32,273 nt of DNA from an uncultured Lachnospiraceae bacterium (GCA_937891165.1 CALAEX010000211.1:1-32273); one strand, 5' to 3'. Positions 15,931 through 24,582 are shown, counted from the stretch's first letter. The notes: a model not told the origin generated them from the letters alone. Made by a program: numbers and translations.

Positions 15931-17967
15931 TTATTTTTCTTTTTGGGTATCAAAAATACGCACCATCCATTCTCCCGTATCATATTCAAATACCGTTTCA
16001 TAAGCTGATTCTATGATATCTTCTCGAACCGTATATTCTAAACTCGTCCGACAATCATAATCTACAATAATATATCGAATTCCATATGTTTCTATCAAAT
16101 TGTTCAATTCTTCTACAGAATCCGCTTCATACATCTGACGAACATTTCTATTTCGTTCATCTGTATTATATCCAGCTGACCATGCATAATATGGCCATCC
16201 ATAATATAACATTGCTCCACCCATAACAACATTATTTAAAGAATAATATGGTGTTAAAAACAAATCATCACAATCTGCATTTTCTATTACCCAATTTGTT
16301 ACAGGGTCATCATAAGAAAAGACTAAATAATTTGTATTGCGTTTGATAATTGTTGTCAAATCATATATACCTGTAGCTGTCAATACAAAAACTAATGCTA
16401 CTGCAATAACTCGCCTCAACCAATCCTTTGACTCTAACAATTTCGTTATTACAACTGCTGCAAAAATAGAAAGTAACATCAACGACATCATAATCCATTT
16501 ATGATTTACTGTAATATCCACCGTCAAAGATAACGTAAACGCAAGTACAAATGGTACAAAAAAGACAACTAACATATATCTTTTTATTCCTTGTAACAAC
16601 ATTGCACCAATCAATGCCACTATCAACACACAACCTGTCAATTCAATGACAAATAAGACAGCTCCCCACCAAGTTTTATTTTCTGCAAGAAAACCAAAAT
16701 AATAACTAGGTGATACTACAGACCCATCTACAAATAACGAAGATTGCAGACAATATAAAATAAGAGCTACTATAGCCGTAATCAAATAATCTAGCCGTTC
16801 ATCTGACACTGCTGCCATAAAAAATAACATTGCAAGTGTTGCTACTAAAACAGCACCATTCCAAAAAGCAATTCCTCCTAATACCAATCCCATTCCAATT
16901 GCCATACGAACATCTCGAATACCAAATGCAGTTTTCGAAAAAAACAGTGCTTTGCCTTGTTCCATACGATGCTTTATTGTGATAGTTACCTTTTCTCCTT
17001 TTACTACTTGCAATAATTTTTTACCCATTCTTTCTACATAAGGATAAAACATCAAAATCGCAAACACAAGCAATGCTAAAGAAAATGCTAAATGTCTTTG
17101 ATTACAATATACATTCAAATTCCAAAGTCCCCAATTTTCATTTTGAGTATATCCTAAAAATTCCGTATTTTCTTTTAATGCTGTAAGTACCGTTCCTTTC
17201 CTTTGTTCTGCCATATAACGAAATACAGTAAAAGAACTACGAAACGTAAACAACAAAGTTGTTATTACAGCACAAAGACGACTTTTTGTCATTCGTACTA
17301 CTAAAACAAATAATAATAAGTACACACAAACCATACCAAAAATACTTGGCAAATTAAAGGAAAAATCCAATCTCATACCAAGATATTCTAAATTTGCTAC
17401 CATAAACTGAAACATAAAATGATACCGAATATCTTCTCCTGCAAAATGAGCGTATTGTGTTGGAAAGTTATTACTTTGTGAAAATGAACGAATCATCCCA
17501 AGATGTGGAGCAAAATCGCTAAAAACAGAATAACCCACATAAATATTATCCTCATCTCCATGAAATGTAAGAAACATTAAAAAACTTACAAACCCTATTA
17601 CTATCAAAGTAAATAATAAAAGAGAATAATCCTTTGAATCTATTACAAAAAAATGATACAAAGCTTCTTTTGTACCCTTTCTTTTTTGTTTCTTTTTTAG
17701 GGTGCTTACTATTATTATCAAAGTAACCATTATCATAGAAATAAGATTACCATACAATAAAGGTTGTTCTGTTTTTTGAAATAAATAAGAAATCAAATAT
17801 ACCATCCAAGTTACAAACAATGTTCCTGTTAAATACCAAACAGGAAGTTGTACCATATACTGTGGGAGTTTACCATATTGTGCCGGTTTATCTATCTGTG
17901 AAAAAAAGAAACGAGATAACACTGCACCAAAACATATACATATTAGAATATATAATATCCCTAACAT
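15931..17967 (-). CDS. Large multi-span membrane protein, divergent relative of the YYY (DUF2298) family
   Basis: A 678-aa membrane protein with about 13 helices and a C-terminal extracytoplasmic domain of ~130 residues. I do not recognise a named family. In the first large loop, FSDFAPHLGMIRSF (149-162) and FAGEDIRYHFMFQFM (175-189) line up with the DYGFMTTMMRS and YSGTNLNYYYMGQYM segments of the 795-aa protein two genes downstream. The C-terminal domains also share a GxPxxxW ... R...V.QMY ... YxIxYIxV pattern. This supports a common GT-C-like ancestry. It follows recG by 30 bases and precedes the GT2 gene by 24 bases. GGAGTAAG lies before the ATG. Confidence 0.75.
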   Translation of the reverse strand: MLGILYILICICFGAVLSRFFFSQIDKPAQYGKLPQYMVQLPVWYLTGTLFVTWMVYLISYLFQKTEQPLLYGNLISMIMVTLIIIVSTLKKKQKRKGTKEALYHFFVIDSKDYSLLLFTLIVIGFVSFLMFLTFHGDEDNIYVGYSVFSDFAPHLGMIRSFSQSNNFPTQYAHFAGEDIRYHFMFQFMVANLEYLGMRLDFSFNLPSIFGMVCVYLLLFVLVVRMTKSRLCAVITTLLFTFRSSFTVFRYMAEQRKGTVLTALKENTEFLGYTQNENWGLWNLNVYCNQRHLAFSLALLVFAILMFYPYVERMGKKLLQVVKGEKVTITIKHRMEQGKALFFSKTAFGIRDVRMAIGMGLVLGGIAFWNGAVLVATLAMLFFMAAVSDERLDYLITAIVALILYCLQSSLFVDGSVVSPSYYFGFLAENKTWWGAVLFVIELTGCVLIVALIGAMLLQGIKRYMLVVFFVPFVLAFTLSLTVDITVNHKWIMMSLMLLSIFAAVVITKLLESKDWLRRVIAVALVFVLTATGIYDLTTIIKRNTNYLVFSYDDPVTNWVIENADCDDLFLTPYYSLNNVVMGGAMLYYGWPYYAWSAGYNTDERNRNVRQMYEADSVEELNNLIETYGIRYIIVDYDCRTSLEYTVREDIIESAYETVFEYDTGEWMVRIFDTQKEK

Positions 17968-17997
17968 TCTCTTACTCCATTCTTTACTATTTTTACT

Positions 17998-20040
17998 TTA
18001 AAGCGTATTATAGAGTTCTAAAAAAAGAAAAATATCATTTGCACCATAATAGTACATTCTTTCCATAATTTCTTCTCTTTGTTCTATAGATAAGTGATTG
18101 ACTGCCTCATGTGCTTTTTTTAAACAATCCGCATCCTGATAAATATCTCCTATTTTAAAACTCATCTCTCCACTTTGCCTAATTCCAAATAAATCCCCGG
18201 GTCCACGCAACCGTAAATCTTCCGAAGCAATAAAAAATCCATCATTTGACTGATTTAAAATTTCTAAACGCTTCATTGTTTCTTTTTCTGTAACCCCACT
18301 CATAAAAATACAATAGGACTGTGCCTCCCCACGACCAACTCGTCCACGTAACTGATGTAACTGAGCAAGACCAAATCGTTCCGCATTTTCTATCATCATC
18401 ACCGTTGCATTTGGAACATTCACTCCTACCTCTACTACTGTTGTAGATACTAAAATTTGTATTTGTCCAGACGCAAACCGTTGCATAATATTCGTTTTTT
18501 CTTCTGCCTTCATTTTTCCATGAAGTGCTTCTATTTGATACAATTCCCCATAACGTTCTTTTAAACTTTTTGTATACTCTATTACATTTTCTAACTCTAA
18601 TGTTTCACTGTCCTCCACCATAGAACAAATAATATACGCTTGATGTCCTAACGCTACTTGTTTTTCAATAAACCGATACGCTGTCTCTCGATACTCTGTT
18701 CCAACCACACAATTTTTAATTGGAAGTCTCTTTGCTGGAAGTTGATGAATGACTGAAATATCCATATCACCATATAACATCATTGCTAATGTTCTTGGAA
18801 TAGGTGTGGCACTCATCACTAAAATATGCGGTGCTTTTCCTTTTCCAACTAAACTCTCTCTTTGTTTTACTCCAAAACGATGTTGCTCATCTGTAATTAC
18901 TAATCCAAGGGAGGCATATTCTACCTTTTCCTGAATTAACGCATGCGTTCCAATAATTACATCTGTGTCTTGATATTTTATCTTTTCATAAGCTTCTCTT
19001 TTTTCTTTTCCTTTCATTGAACCTACTAATAATGTAATTTTAACACCAAAAGGTTCTAATAATGTTTTTGCAGATTCATAATGCTGTTGTGCTAATACTT
19101 CCGTTGGCACCATAAAACAACCTTGATATCCATTCTTTACTGTCTGTAATAATGCAAGTAAAGCAAGAATTGTCTTTCCAGAACCAACATCTCCTTGAAT
19201 TAACCGTGCCATCATTGTACTACTCGCTACATCTGCTTGAATTTCTTCCCAAACCTTTTTTTGGTCATCTGTTAAAGAATAGGGTAGCCCCTGTATTAAT
19301 GCTTCACATTCTTTTACTTTTTGAAATACAAAATCACTTTTTCTTACTTCTTTTTGTCCAGCTAACTCTTGCAAAAATACAGAAAATAAAAAAAATTCTT
19401 CAAATACTAATGAATTTCTAGCCTCTAACATTGTTTGCTGACTTTTCGGAAAATGAATTTCCTCCAATGCATGCTTTCGTTTTAATATACCATACTGTTT
19501 TTGAATTTCGATTGGAACATATTCTGGCAATTCTTCCACCAAAGAAAGCACCTGTTTCATTGATTTAGATATCATATGATTTGTTAAACCTTTAGTTAAT
19601 GGATAAATTGACTGTAACACATACTGTAACTTTTGATATTCCAAACGTTTATAAAACTTTGGTTGCTCGATGCGAAGCTTTGTTCCTTTCTTTGTTACCT
19701 TTCCACGAAAAATATAATGATATCCAATACTTAATGTTTTCTTTAAATACGGCTGATTAAACCATGTAAGCAACACTACACCTGATGAATCCTTTGCTTC
19801 ACAAGAAAGAATTGTCATTCCACCTGCCTTTACTTCTGAAATCTTAGAAATAGAAGCCTCAATCACTCCTATTCTACCTTCCTTTAACGAAGCAATTGGC
19901 ATGGGAGGAGAAAATGTCTCATAATCTCTCGGATAATACGTCAAAAGCTGTCCCACTGTACTTACATTTAATTTTTCAAATAAAGCTTTCGTCTTTTCAC
20001 CAATTCCCTTTACGGAATCTACGGAATCACTTAACTGCAT
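17998..20040 (-). CDS. recG: RecG, ATP-dependent DNA helicase
   Basis: RecG remodels stalled replication forks and Holliday junctions. The 680-aa product has the N-terminal helix-hairpin-helix/wedge domain (SVKGIGEKTKALFEKL near 10-25), then the SF2 helicase core: Walker A GDVGSGKT, TDEQHRFGVKQR (DEQH box), VMSATPIPRTLAMMLYGD, VSTTVVEVGVNVPNATVM and QLRGRVGRG. ASEDLRLRGPGDLFGIRQSG is the RecG-specific C-terminal block. The ATG at 20040 follows AGGAGTG. An upstream in-frame extension to 20097 reads through a terminator hairpin and is discarded. It continues the fakA-recG order seen in B. subtilis. Confidence 0.96.
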   Translation of the reverse strand: MQLSDSVDSVKGIGEKTKALFEKLNVSTVGQLLTYYPRDYETFSPPMPIASLKEGRIGVIEASISKISEVKAGGMTILSCEAKDSSGVVLLTWFNQPYLKKTLSIGYHYIFRGKVTKKGTKLRIEQPKFYKRLEYQKLQYVLQSIYPLTKGLTNHMISKSMKQVLSLVEELPEYVPIEIQKQYGILKRKHALEEIHFPKSQQTMLEARNSLVFEEFFLFSVFLQELAGQKEVRKSDFVFQKVKECEALIQGLPYSLTDDQKKVWEEIQADVASSTMMARLIQGDVGSGKTILALLALLQTVKNGYQGCFMVPTEVLAQQHYESAKTLLEPFGVKITLLVGSMKGKEKREAYEKIKYQDTDVIIGTHALIQEKVEYASLGLVITDEQHRFGVKQRESLVGKGKAPHILVMSATPIPRTLAMMLYGDMDISVIHQLPAKRLPIKNCVVGTEYRETAYRFIEKQVALGHQAYIICSMVEDSETLELENVIEYTKSLKERYGELYQIEALHGKMKAEEKTNIMQRFASGQIQILVSTTVVEVGVNVPNATVMMIENAERFGLAQLHQLRGRVGRGEAQSYCIFMSGVTEKETMKRLEILNQSNDGFFIASEDLRLRGPGDLFGIRQSGEMSFKIGDIYQDADCLKKAHEAVNHLSIEQREEIMERMYYYGANDIFLFLELYNTL

Positions 20041-20061
20041 CCACTCACTCCTACTACTTAC

Positions 20062-20104
20062 AAAAAGCCTTGTCCTTCTTTGTATCTTGAAAGGCAAGGC
20101 TTTT
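20062..20104 (-). terminator. Hairpin between fakA and recG
   Basis: AAAAGCCTTG (20063-20072) pairs with CAAGGCTTTT (20095-20104), extended inward by CCTT/AAGG after a one-base bulge, and is followed on the minus strand by TTTTTG. It lies 27 bases beyond fakA and only about 20 bases before the recG start, so it acts either as the fakA terminator or as an attenuator in front of recG. Confidence 0.75.
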
Positions 20105-20130
20105 CAAATCAAAACATGAAACAAATATTA

Positions 20131-21792
20131 CTATTCAACAGAAATAACATAGTAATAAATTGGCTGATTTCCTGAATGAACTTCTACTTCTACAGATGGA
20201 TAATCTTCCATAATTCTCTGTGCCAATTCTTGTGCTTCTTCCTCAGTTGTTTCTGCACCATAATACAATGTAATCAGTTCAGAATCTTCCTCTATCATAT
20301 GACTCAAAAGTTCATAAGCAGTTTCTTCTACGGAATCTCCAACAGCACGAATCGTGGAATCATCTAATCCCATAATATTGCCCTGTTTAATTTCCATACC
20401 ATCAATACTTGTATCACGAACAGCATATGTTACTTGACCTGTTTTTACTTTTTTCATTTCTTGTGTCATATTTTCTATATTTTCTTCTACAGACTTATCT
20501 TCTGCATAATTAATCAAAGCAGCTATTCCTTGTGGAACAGTCTTAGATGGAATAACAACTACCTGTTTATCCTCTGTAAGTTGTTTTGCCTGTTCTGCTG
20601 CCAAAATAATATTTTTATTATTTGGGAATACATAAATCGTATCCGCATTCACAGCTTCAATTGCAGTTAACACATCTTCTGTACTTGGATTCATTGTCTG
20701 ACCACCCTCAATCACATGGTCTGCTCCTAACCCTAAGAAGATTTCATTCATACCTTCTCCAATAGAAACTGCAACAAAACCTGTTTGTTTTCTCTCTGCT
20801 ACTGGCTTCTTTTCTACAAGTTTTGCTTCCTTAGCAACTTCTGTATTAGAAATAACTCGCTCATTATGTTCTTCTCTCATATTGTCAATTTTCATCTTCG
20901 TCAAAGAACCATAAGTCAACGCTCTCTGAATTGCTAATCCAGGATCATTCGTGTGAACATGTACTTTTACAATATCATCATCAGATACTACAACAATAGA
21001 ATCACCTATGGACTCTAAATATGCTTTAAATTCCAATTCAGTATCCATAGTATATTCTTTTTCTAACATAATAATAAATTCTGTACAATAGCCAAATTTA
21101 ATATCTGCTGTAGAAATGTCCTCTGCCGCAGCACCTACTGCCTTTACGACTGGTTTTGCTACTGGAATCTCAAGGTCTACTTCTTTACCAGTTAAAGCAT
21201 CTAAAACACCCTTCATAATTTCCAATAATCCTTGTCCACCAGAATCCACAACTCCCGCTTCTTTTAATACAGGCAACAACTCTGGTGTATAGGCAAGTAC
21301 TTCTTCCATATGCGCTACAACTTCTTCTAAGAAATAAAGAATATCTTCTGTTTCATCAGCTAACTGAGCAGCACGTTCTGCACCACCTTTTGCTACTGTA
21401 AGAATTGTACCTTCCTTTGGCTTCATAACTGCTTTATATGCTGTTTCTACGGCTTTTTGAAAACTTTCTGCTAATACGCTTACTGTCAGTTCTTTATAAT
21501 CTCCAACTACTTTTGTAAAACCACGAAGCAACTGGGAAAGAATAACACCACTATTTCCTCTTGCACCACGTAAAGAACCAGAAGAAATTGCTTTTGCTAA
21601 TTCTTTCATTGTTGGATTTTCCATCTGGCTCACTTCTTTTGCAGCAGACATAATTGTCAATGTCATATTTGTACCAGTATCACCATCTGGTACAGGAAAG
21701 ACATTCAATTCATTAATATACTCTTTTTTTGCTTCAATACGCTTAGCACCTGCTAAAAAAGCTTTTGCCAACATTTTTGCATCTGATTTCAT
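20131..21792 (-). CDS. fakA: FakA-type fatty acid kinase / DAK2 domain protein (YloV)
   Basis: A 553-aa kinase subunit that, in characterised relatives, phosphorylates fatty acids bound by a FakB/DegV protein. The N-terminal DAK2 domain has the Mg-ATP motif FPVPDGDTGTNM (32-43, Asp36 and Asp38), SSGSLRGARGNSGVILSQ, and DSGGQGLLEIMKG near 185. A middle domain follows, then a C-terminal DegV-like fold. No FakB is in the window. It follows the Asp23 gene by 22 bases and comes before recG, matching yloU-yloV-recG synteny. AGGAGG precedes the ATG. Confidence 0.93.
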   Translation of the reverse strand: MKSDAKMLAKAFLAGAKRIEAKKEYINELNVFPVPDGDTGTNMTLTIMSAAKEVSQMENPTMKELAKAISSGSLRGARGNSGVILSQLLRGFTKVVGDYKELTVSVLAESFQKAVETAYKAVMKPKEGTILTVAKGGAERAAQLADETEDILYFLEEVVAHMEEVLAYTPELLPVLKEAGVVDSGGQGLLEIMKGVLDALTGKEVDLEIPVAKPVVKAVGAAAEDISTADIKFGYCTEFIIMLEKEYTMDTELEFKAYLESIGDSIVVVSDDDIVKVHVHTNDPGLAIQRALTYGSLTKMKIDNMREEHNERVISNTEVAKEAKLVEKKPVAERKQTGFVAVSIGEGMNEIFLGLGADHVIEGGQTMNPSTEDVLTAIEAVNADTIYVFPNNKNIILAAEQAKQLTEDKQVVVIPSKTVPQGIAALINYAEDKSVEENIENMTQEMKKVKTGQVTYAVRDTSIDGMEIKQGNIMGLDDSTIRAVGDSVEETAYELLSHMIEEDSELITLYYGAETTEEEAQELAQRIMEDYPSVEVEVHSGNQPIYYYVISVE

Positions 21793-21814
21793 ATTACAAT
21801 CCTCCTAAAGTTTG

Positions 21815-22183
21815 TTAGTCGATTACACGAACACCTTCTACATAAACATTAATTCGTTCTACCGAAAGACCAGCAAATTCCTCTATTTTATATTTTACAT
21901 TGTGAATCAGATTTTCTGTCACTGCAGAAATACTCACTCCATAGGAAACAATAATATGAAGGTCAATGATAATCTTACTATTCTCAGATACAACTACACC
22001 TACACCATGCGTTAAACTATCACGCTTTAATAATCTGGCAAAACCGTCTTTTACATTTACAGATGCCATACCTACAACTCCGAAGCATTCTACCGTTGAA
22101 GAACCAGCATACTTTGCGATTACCTCTTTATCAACCTGAACATTTCCAAGATTTGTATTCATTACACCACTTGCTGTACTCAT
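21815..22183 (-). CDS. Asp23/Gls24 family protein (YloU)
   Basis: A 122-aa alkaline-shock-like protein of the Asp23 family, usually membrane-associated through partners and of unknown molecular role. The recognisable core is GNVQVDKEVIAKYAGSSTVECFGVVGM, then DLHIIVSYGVSI and NVYVEGVRV near the C-terminus. The ATG at 22183 follows GGAGGA by seven bases. An in-frame TTG at 22198 is discarded because it would overlap the ribosome site. It is the first gene of the yloU-fakA transcript. Confidence 0.93.
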   Translation of the reverse strand: MSTASGVMNTNLGNVQVDKEVIAKYAGSSTVECFGVVGMASVNVKDGFARLLKRDSLTHGVGVVVSENSKIIIDLHIIVSYGVSISAVTENLIHNVKYKIEEFAGLSVERINVYVEGVRVID

Positions 22184-22236
22184 AGCAATCTCCTCCAATC
22201 TTCTTTTTGGAATCCCCTTCTATGGGTTCTAAAGCT

Positions 22237-22242
22237 ATTATA
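22237..22242 (-). promoter_or_regulatory. Candidate -10 box upstream of the Asp23 gene
   Basis: A perfect minus-strand TATAAT lies 54 bases before the start codon, but the -35 position is only TTTTCT in a T-rich stretch. It may be a weak promoter, or one that relies on the T-rich upstream DNA. Confidence 0.45.
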
Positions 22243-22329
22243 TCTTGTTATTTAAAAAAAGAAAACCTTTTCTTTAAATTTTTTTCATTTTACTACATAT
22301 ATTATATTAATTAATCCAAGGAGCAACCT

Positions 22330-22467
22330 ATGAAACGACTCATTGGATTTATCCTATTCTGGATAGCTGTCGGTATGATTTTAATGCTTTTTATTAGAAA
22401 TGGTATTCTAGCACTTTGTATTATTTTACTCTGCCTTATATGTGGCTATAACTTATTTTGTAAATAA
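22330..22467 (+). CDS. Small (45 aa) two-span membrane peptide, the only plus-strand gene
   Basis: AAGGAG lies six bases before the ATG, the frame is clean, and a strong terminator follows 20 bases after the stop codon. The product starts MKRLIGFILFW, has hydrophobic helices at ~4-21 and ~24-42, and a short loop with FIRNG. It carries four cysteines. I do not recognise a characterised family; the gene signals and fit to the terminator argue that it is expressed. It is divergent from the Asp23 gene and convergent with rpmB. AT-rich DNA upstream holds a TATATT at 22303, but no good -35. Confidence 0.75.
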   Translation: MKRLIGFILFWIAVGMILMLFIRNGILALCIILLCLICGYNLFCK

Positions 22468-22470
22468 ACC

Positions 22471-22498
22471 ATTCTATAAAACAAGTAAAGGGTGTCAA
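22471..22498 (-). promoter_or_regulatory. Possible minus-strand promoter overlapping the shared terminator
   Basis: Minus-strand TTGACA (22493-22498) and TAGAAT (22471-22476) are 16 bases apart. Transcription from here would cross the 45-aa gene in antisense and reach the Asp23 gene with a ~280-base leader. The -35 overlaps the terminator stem, so it may be coincidental. Confidence 0.35.
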
Positions 22499-22520
22499 GC
22501 AATCTCGACACCCTTTTTTT
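22487..22520 (+). terminator. Terminator shared by the 45-aa gene and convergent rpmB
   Basis: AAAGGGTGTC (22487-22496) pairs perfectly with GACACCCTTT (22507-22516) around a 10-base loop, followed on the plus strand by seven Ts (22514-22520). On the minus strand the stem is followed by TTTACTTGTTTT. It therefore serves the plus-strand gene clearly and rpmB probably. Confidence 0.9.
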
Positions 22521-22562
22521 CATCAAGCTCATTTGCTCAATTTACTTTTCCTGCTACAAAAA

Positions 22563-22760
22563 CTATGCACGTTCTACTTTACCAGCTCTTAAACAAGATG
22601 TACATACATACATTTTCTTTGTTCCACCGTTAACCTTTACTCTTACAGACTTAACGTTGGACTTCCACATCTTGTTAGCTCTACCAGAAACCTGACTTCT
22701 AGTAATGCTGATAGTTCTTCCAAATAAAGCACCCTTATCACAAACTGCACATTTAGCCAT
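22563..22760 (-). CDS. rpmB: Ribosomal protein bL28, zinc-binding form
   Basis: A 65-aa large-subunit protein. It starts MAKCAVCDKGALFG and holds two CxxC pairs (Cys4/Cys7 and Cys53/Cys56), the zinc-ribbon (C+) form of L28. SGRANKMWKSNVKSVRVKVNG is the conserved core. AAGGAGGTG precedes the ATG, and the gene has its own promoter and terminator. Its place next to yloU-fakA-recG resembles B. subtilis, where rpmB lies beside the same block. Confidence 0.97.
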   Translation of the reverse strand: MAKCAVCDKGALFGRTISITRSQVSGRANKMWKSNVKSVRVKVNGGTKKMYVCTSCLRAGKVERA

Positions 22761-22813
22761 TTTAATTGCACCTCCTTAGGTAATAATTTAAGGCTAAGCC
22801 CACAAACAAGCAT

Positions 22814-22842
22814 ATTCTAACAGAAAACCTTACAGAATGCAA
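22814..22842 (-). promoter_or_regulatory. Sigma-A promoter of rpmB
   Basis: Minus-strand TTGCAT (22837-22842) and TAGAAT (22814-22819) are spaced by 17 bases. The ~45-base leader contains CCTTA and TAAGG arms that could pair and cover part of the AAGGAGG ribosome site, a possible means of self-control. Confidence 0.75.
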
Positions 22843-22891
22843 GCTAAAAATAATTTTTTTCTAGTTTTTTTATTCAATAAAATAGAAATGG

Positions 22892-23287
22892 TTACGCCAT
22901 ATCTTCTACAACGCTTTCTACCTTTTCTTTCATATCATCTTTCTCTTTCTTATCTTTTGTAAAACGGTCTAATACATCAGGAACCATATCAAGCACTTTT
23001 GTTACAACATCTTGATTCTTTACATTCACAAGCTTTGCATGACCATCCTTTAATACAACAACAGAACTTGGTGTAATTTTACCACCTAAACCACCACCAC
23101 TACTGCAATTTCCTACTTCTTTTGCCCATGCACCAGCACCAACACCAAAAGAAACATCCACTAAAGGAAGAATAATTGTTCCATCGTCAAATTTTACAGC
23201 GTCACCTACTACTGTCTTTGTAGATAGAAAACCATCCATTCCTTTAAACAACGCTTCTACTGTGCTATCAAACTTATTATCTGCCAT
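22892..23287 (-). CDS. gerW: GerW family (YtfJ) sporulation protein
   Basis: A 131-aa protein of the GerW/YtfJ family, in B. subtilis a spore protein needed for normal germination. The signature is GFLSTKTVVGDAVK, then IILPLVDVSFGVGAGA, the glycine-rich GNCSSGGGLGGKITPSSVVVL, and a charged C-terminal helix. The ATG at 23287 follows GGAGGTAG; a frame extension to 23314 overlaps the previous gene and lacks a ribosome site. It follows a DUF2953 gene, the ytfI-ytfJ pairing of Bacillus, and indicates a spore former. Confidence 0.92.
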   Translation of the reverse strand: MADNKFDSTVEALFKGMDGFLSTKTVVGDAVKFDDGTIILPLVDVSFGVGAGAWAKEVGNCSSGGGLGGKITPSSVVVLKDGHAKLVNVKNQDVVTKVLDMVPDVLDRFTKDKKEKDDMKEKVESVVEDMA

Positions 23288-23303
23288 CTTTCTACCTCCA
23301 CTT

Positions 23304-24248
23304 TTATTCCACATCTTTTATTTTCTTCGCATCTCGTATTAACTGTCTTACTTCTTTGTTTAAAATTATTTGTACTGCAAGTACAACTAAAATAATAATT
23401 TGAATTTTTCCCCTAATTTCTAAATCACATTCTAACTGTTTTTCCTCAAAATTTGGAGTGATATCTATCAATGGTCCTGTCCTTGCATATACCATACTTA
23501 AAACAGCTAATACTTTACCAGTTGTTGCAGGGTCATCACTTCCAAAAATCAAGTATCCTTTTAATTTTCTTGGAAGAATATGACGCAACATTTTGATTAC
23601 CTTGCCAAATGTAAACGAAATCGCTCGTTTTGTTCCTGGCTTTTCTAAAATTTGTTGTACTGCTTCTTTTTGATGCCAAACTTTTTTGATTTTTCCTATA
23701 ATAGTATCAATAGTTTCTCTTATTTGGTCTACCTTTAATCGAATTTTTTCAAAAAAGCCTAGTTTTTCTTCTGCAATAGGTTCTTCTATTTCTATTGCTT
23801 GTTCTGCTATCATTTCGTCCAAAACTTCATCTAATGTAGGTTCTTCTAATTCCTCCACTACAGATTCTTCTTGCTTTGGTTCTTCCTTTTCTTCTAACAG
23901 TTGCGGTTCTTCCTGTTCTATTTCCACTTCTTCTTGTTTCAATTGTTCTTCTTTTTTCTGCTTTTTTGGCTTCTTTGTTTTTTTCTTCCTTTCAGAATCT
24001 AAAAATGCAAAACCAAACAACCGTCCTTGATACGTAAGCTTCTCCAAATATCGAACAGTTACACTCAACATCGAAAATAGAAAAGAAACTCTTCCTGTCA
24101 CCTCTAAGTGCTCTGGCTTATAAATGATTTTAGCCCGATAACGTATTGGTACAAATAAGACTACCAATACAACAAAAAGCACAAGCCCTAAAATAACTGC
24201 AAGGGCAATTCCAATGATTTTTAAAATAAGTAATAGTGCTTGTATCAT
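23304..24248 (-). CDS. DUF2953 (YtfI-like) membrane protein with acidic linker
   Basis: A 314-aa protein with one N-terminal membrane helix (residues ~5-33), followed by PIRYRAKI and VTGRVSFLFSMLSVTVRY, typical of DUF2953. Residues ~85-160 form a lysine-rich and then strongly glutamate-rich linker. The C-terminal half includes GSDDPATTGKVLAVLSMVYARTG, the family's most conserved block, and a second hydrophobic stretch near 285-300. Function is unknown; the fixed pairing with gerW suggests a sporulation or germination role. It overlaps the preceding 104-aa gene by four bases (ATGA). Confidence 0.88.
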   Translation of the reverse strand: MIQALLLILKIIGIALAVILGLVLFVVLVVLFVPIRYRAKIIYKPEHLEVTGRVSFLFSMLSVTVRYLEKLTYQGRLFGFAFLDSERKKKTKKPKKQKKEEQLKQEEVEIEQEEPQLLEEKEEPKQEESVVEELEEPTLDEVLDEMIAEQAIEIEEPIAEEKLGFFEKIRLKVDQIRETIDTIIGKIKKVWHQKEAVQQILEKPGTKRAISFTFGKVIKMLRHILPRKLKGYLIFGSDDPATTGKVLAVLSMVYARTGPLIDITPNFEEKQLECDLEIRGKIQIIILVVLAVQIILNKEVRQLIRDAKKIKDVE

Positions 24249-24559
24249 TCTGATTTAAAATACTCCTTACAGTAAAGTCCACCCATTTCCTGATATATAT
24301 CCTCTAACATTCTAAGAAGCAATTCCTTTGCTTCGTCTTTTCCCTTTGCCAAGCCATATACCAAAAGTTCTTTTTTTTTGTAATAAGGAAACAACAGCTC
24401 GGCAGTTGGCAAAATATCAAATAGATTACTTTCATTTGACGGCTTCGTAATCAGAAATACACCTGTAACGAGCTTACCTTTTTCTATTTTTTTCTTTAGC
24501 TTTTTTTCGTTCTTTCCTGCCTGTTCTCCAATGTATAATTTGTCCGACCATACTACCAT
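24245..24559 (-). CDS. Hypothetical protein, 104 aa
   Basis: An unrecognised soluble-looking protein. The N-terminus WSDKLYIGE leads to a lysine-rich helix (residues ~15-30), then a hydrophobic LVTGVFLITKP strand and a C-terminal alpha-helical half with LLRMLEDIYQEMGGLYCKEYF. No signal peptide or membrane helix is seen. A GGAG site lies before the ATG, a promoter lies about 25-50 bases upstream, and the stop overlaps the DUF2953 start. It appears to be the first gene of the DUF2953-gerW operon, so a linked sporulation role is possible. Confidence 0.75.
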   Translation of the reverse strand: MVVWSDKLYIGEQAGKNEKKLKKKIEKGKLVTGVFLITKPSNESNLFDILPTAELLFPYYKKKELLVYGLAKGKDEAKELLLRMLEDIYQEMGGLYCKEYFKSE

Positions 24560-24582
24560 GCTTTATTTCTCCTATTTTTGTT

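Noticed and set aside
20041..20097. Longer N-terminus for RecG
   Set aside because: It reads through the terminator hairpin and adds basic non-family residues; the ATG at 20040 has AGGAGTG before it.
22277..22308. Plus-strand promoter for the 45-aa gene
   Set aside because: A TATATT is present, but no position at the right distance resembles a -35 box in this T-rich stretch.
23686..24030. 114-aa plus-strand Ser/Phe-rich frame
   Set aside because: It is the antisense of the Glu/Lys-rich linker of the DUF2953 gene; low-complexity composition explains the open frame.
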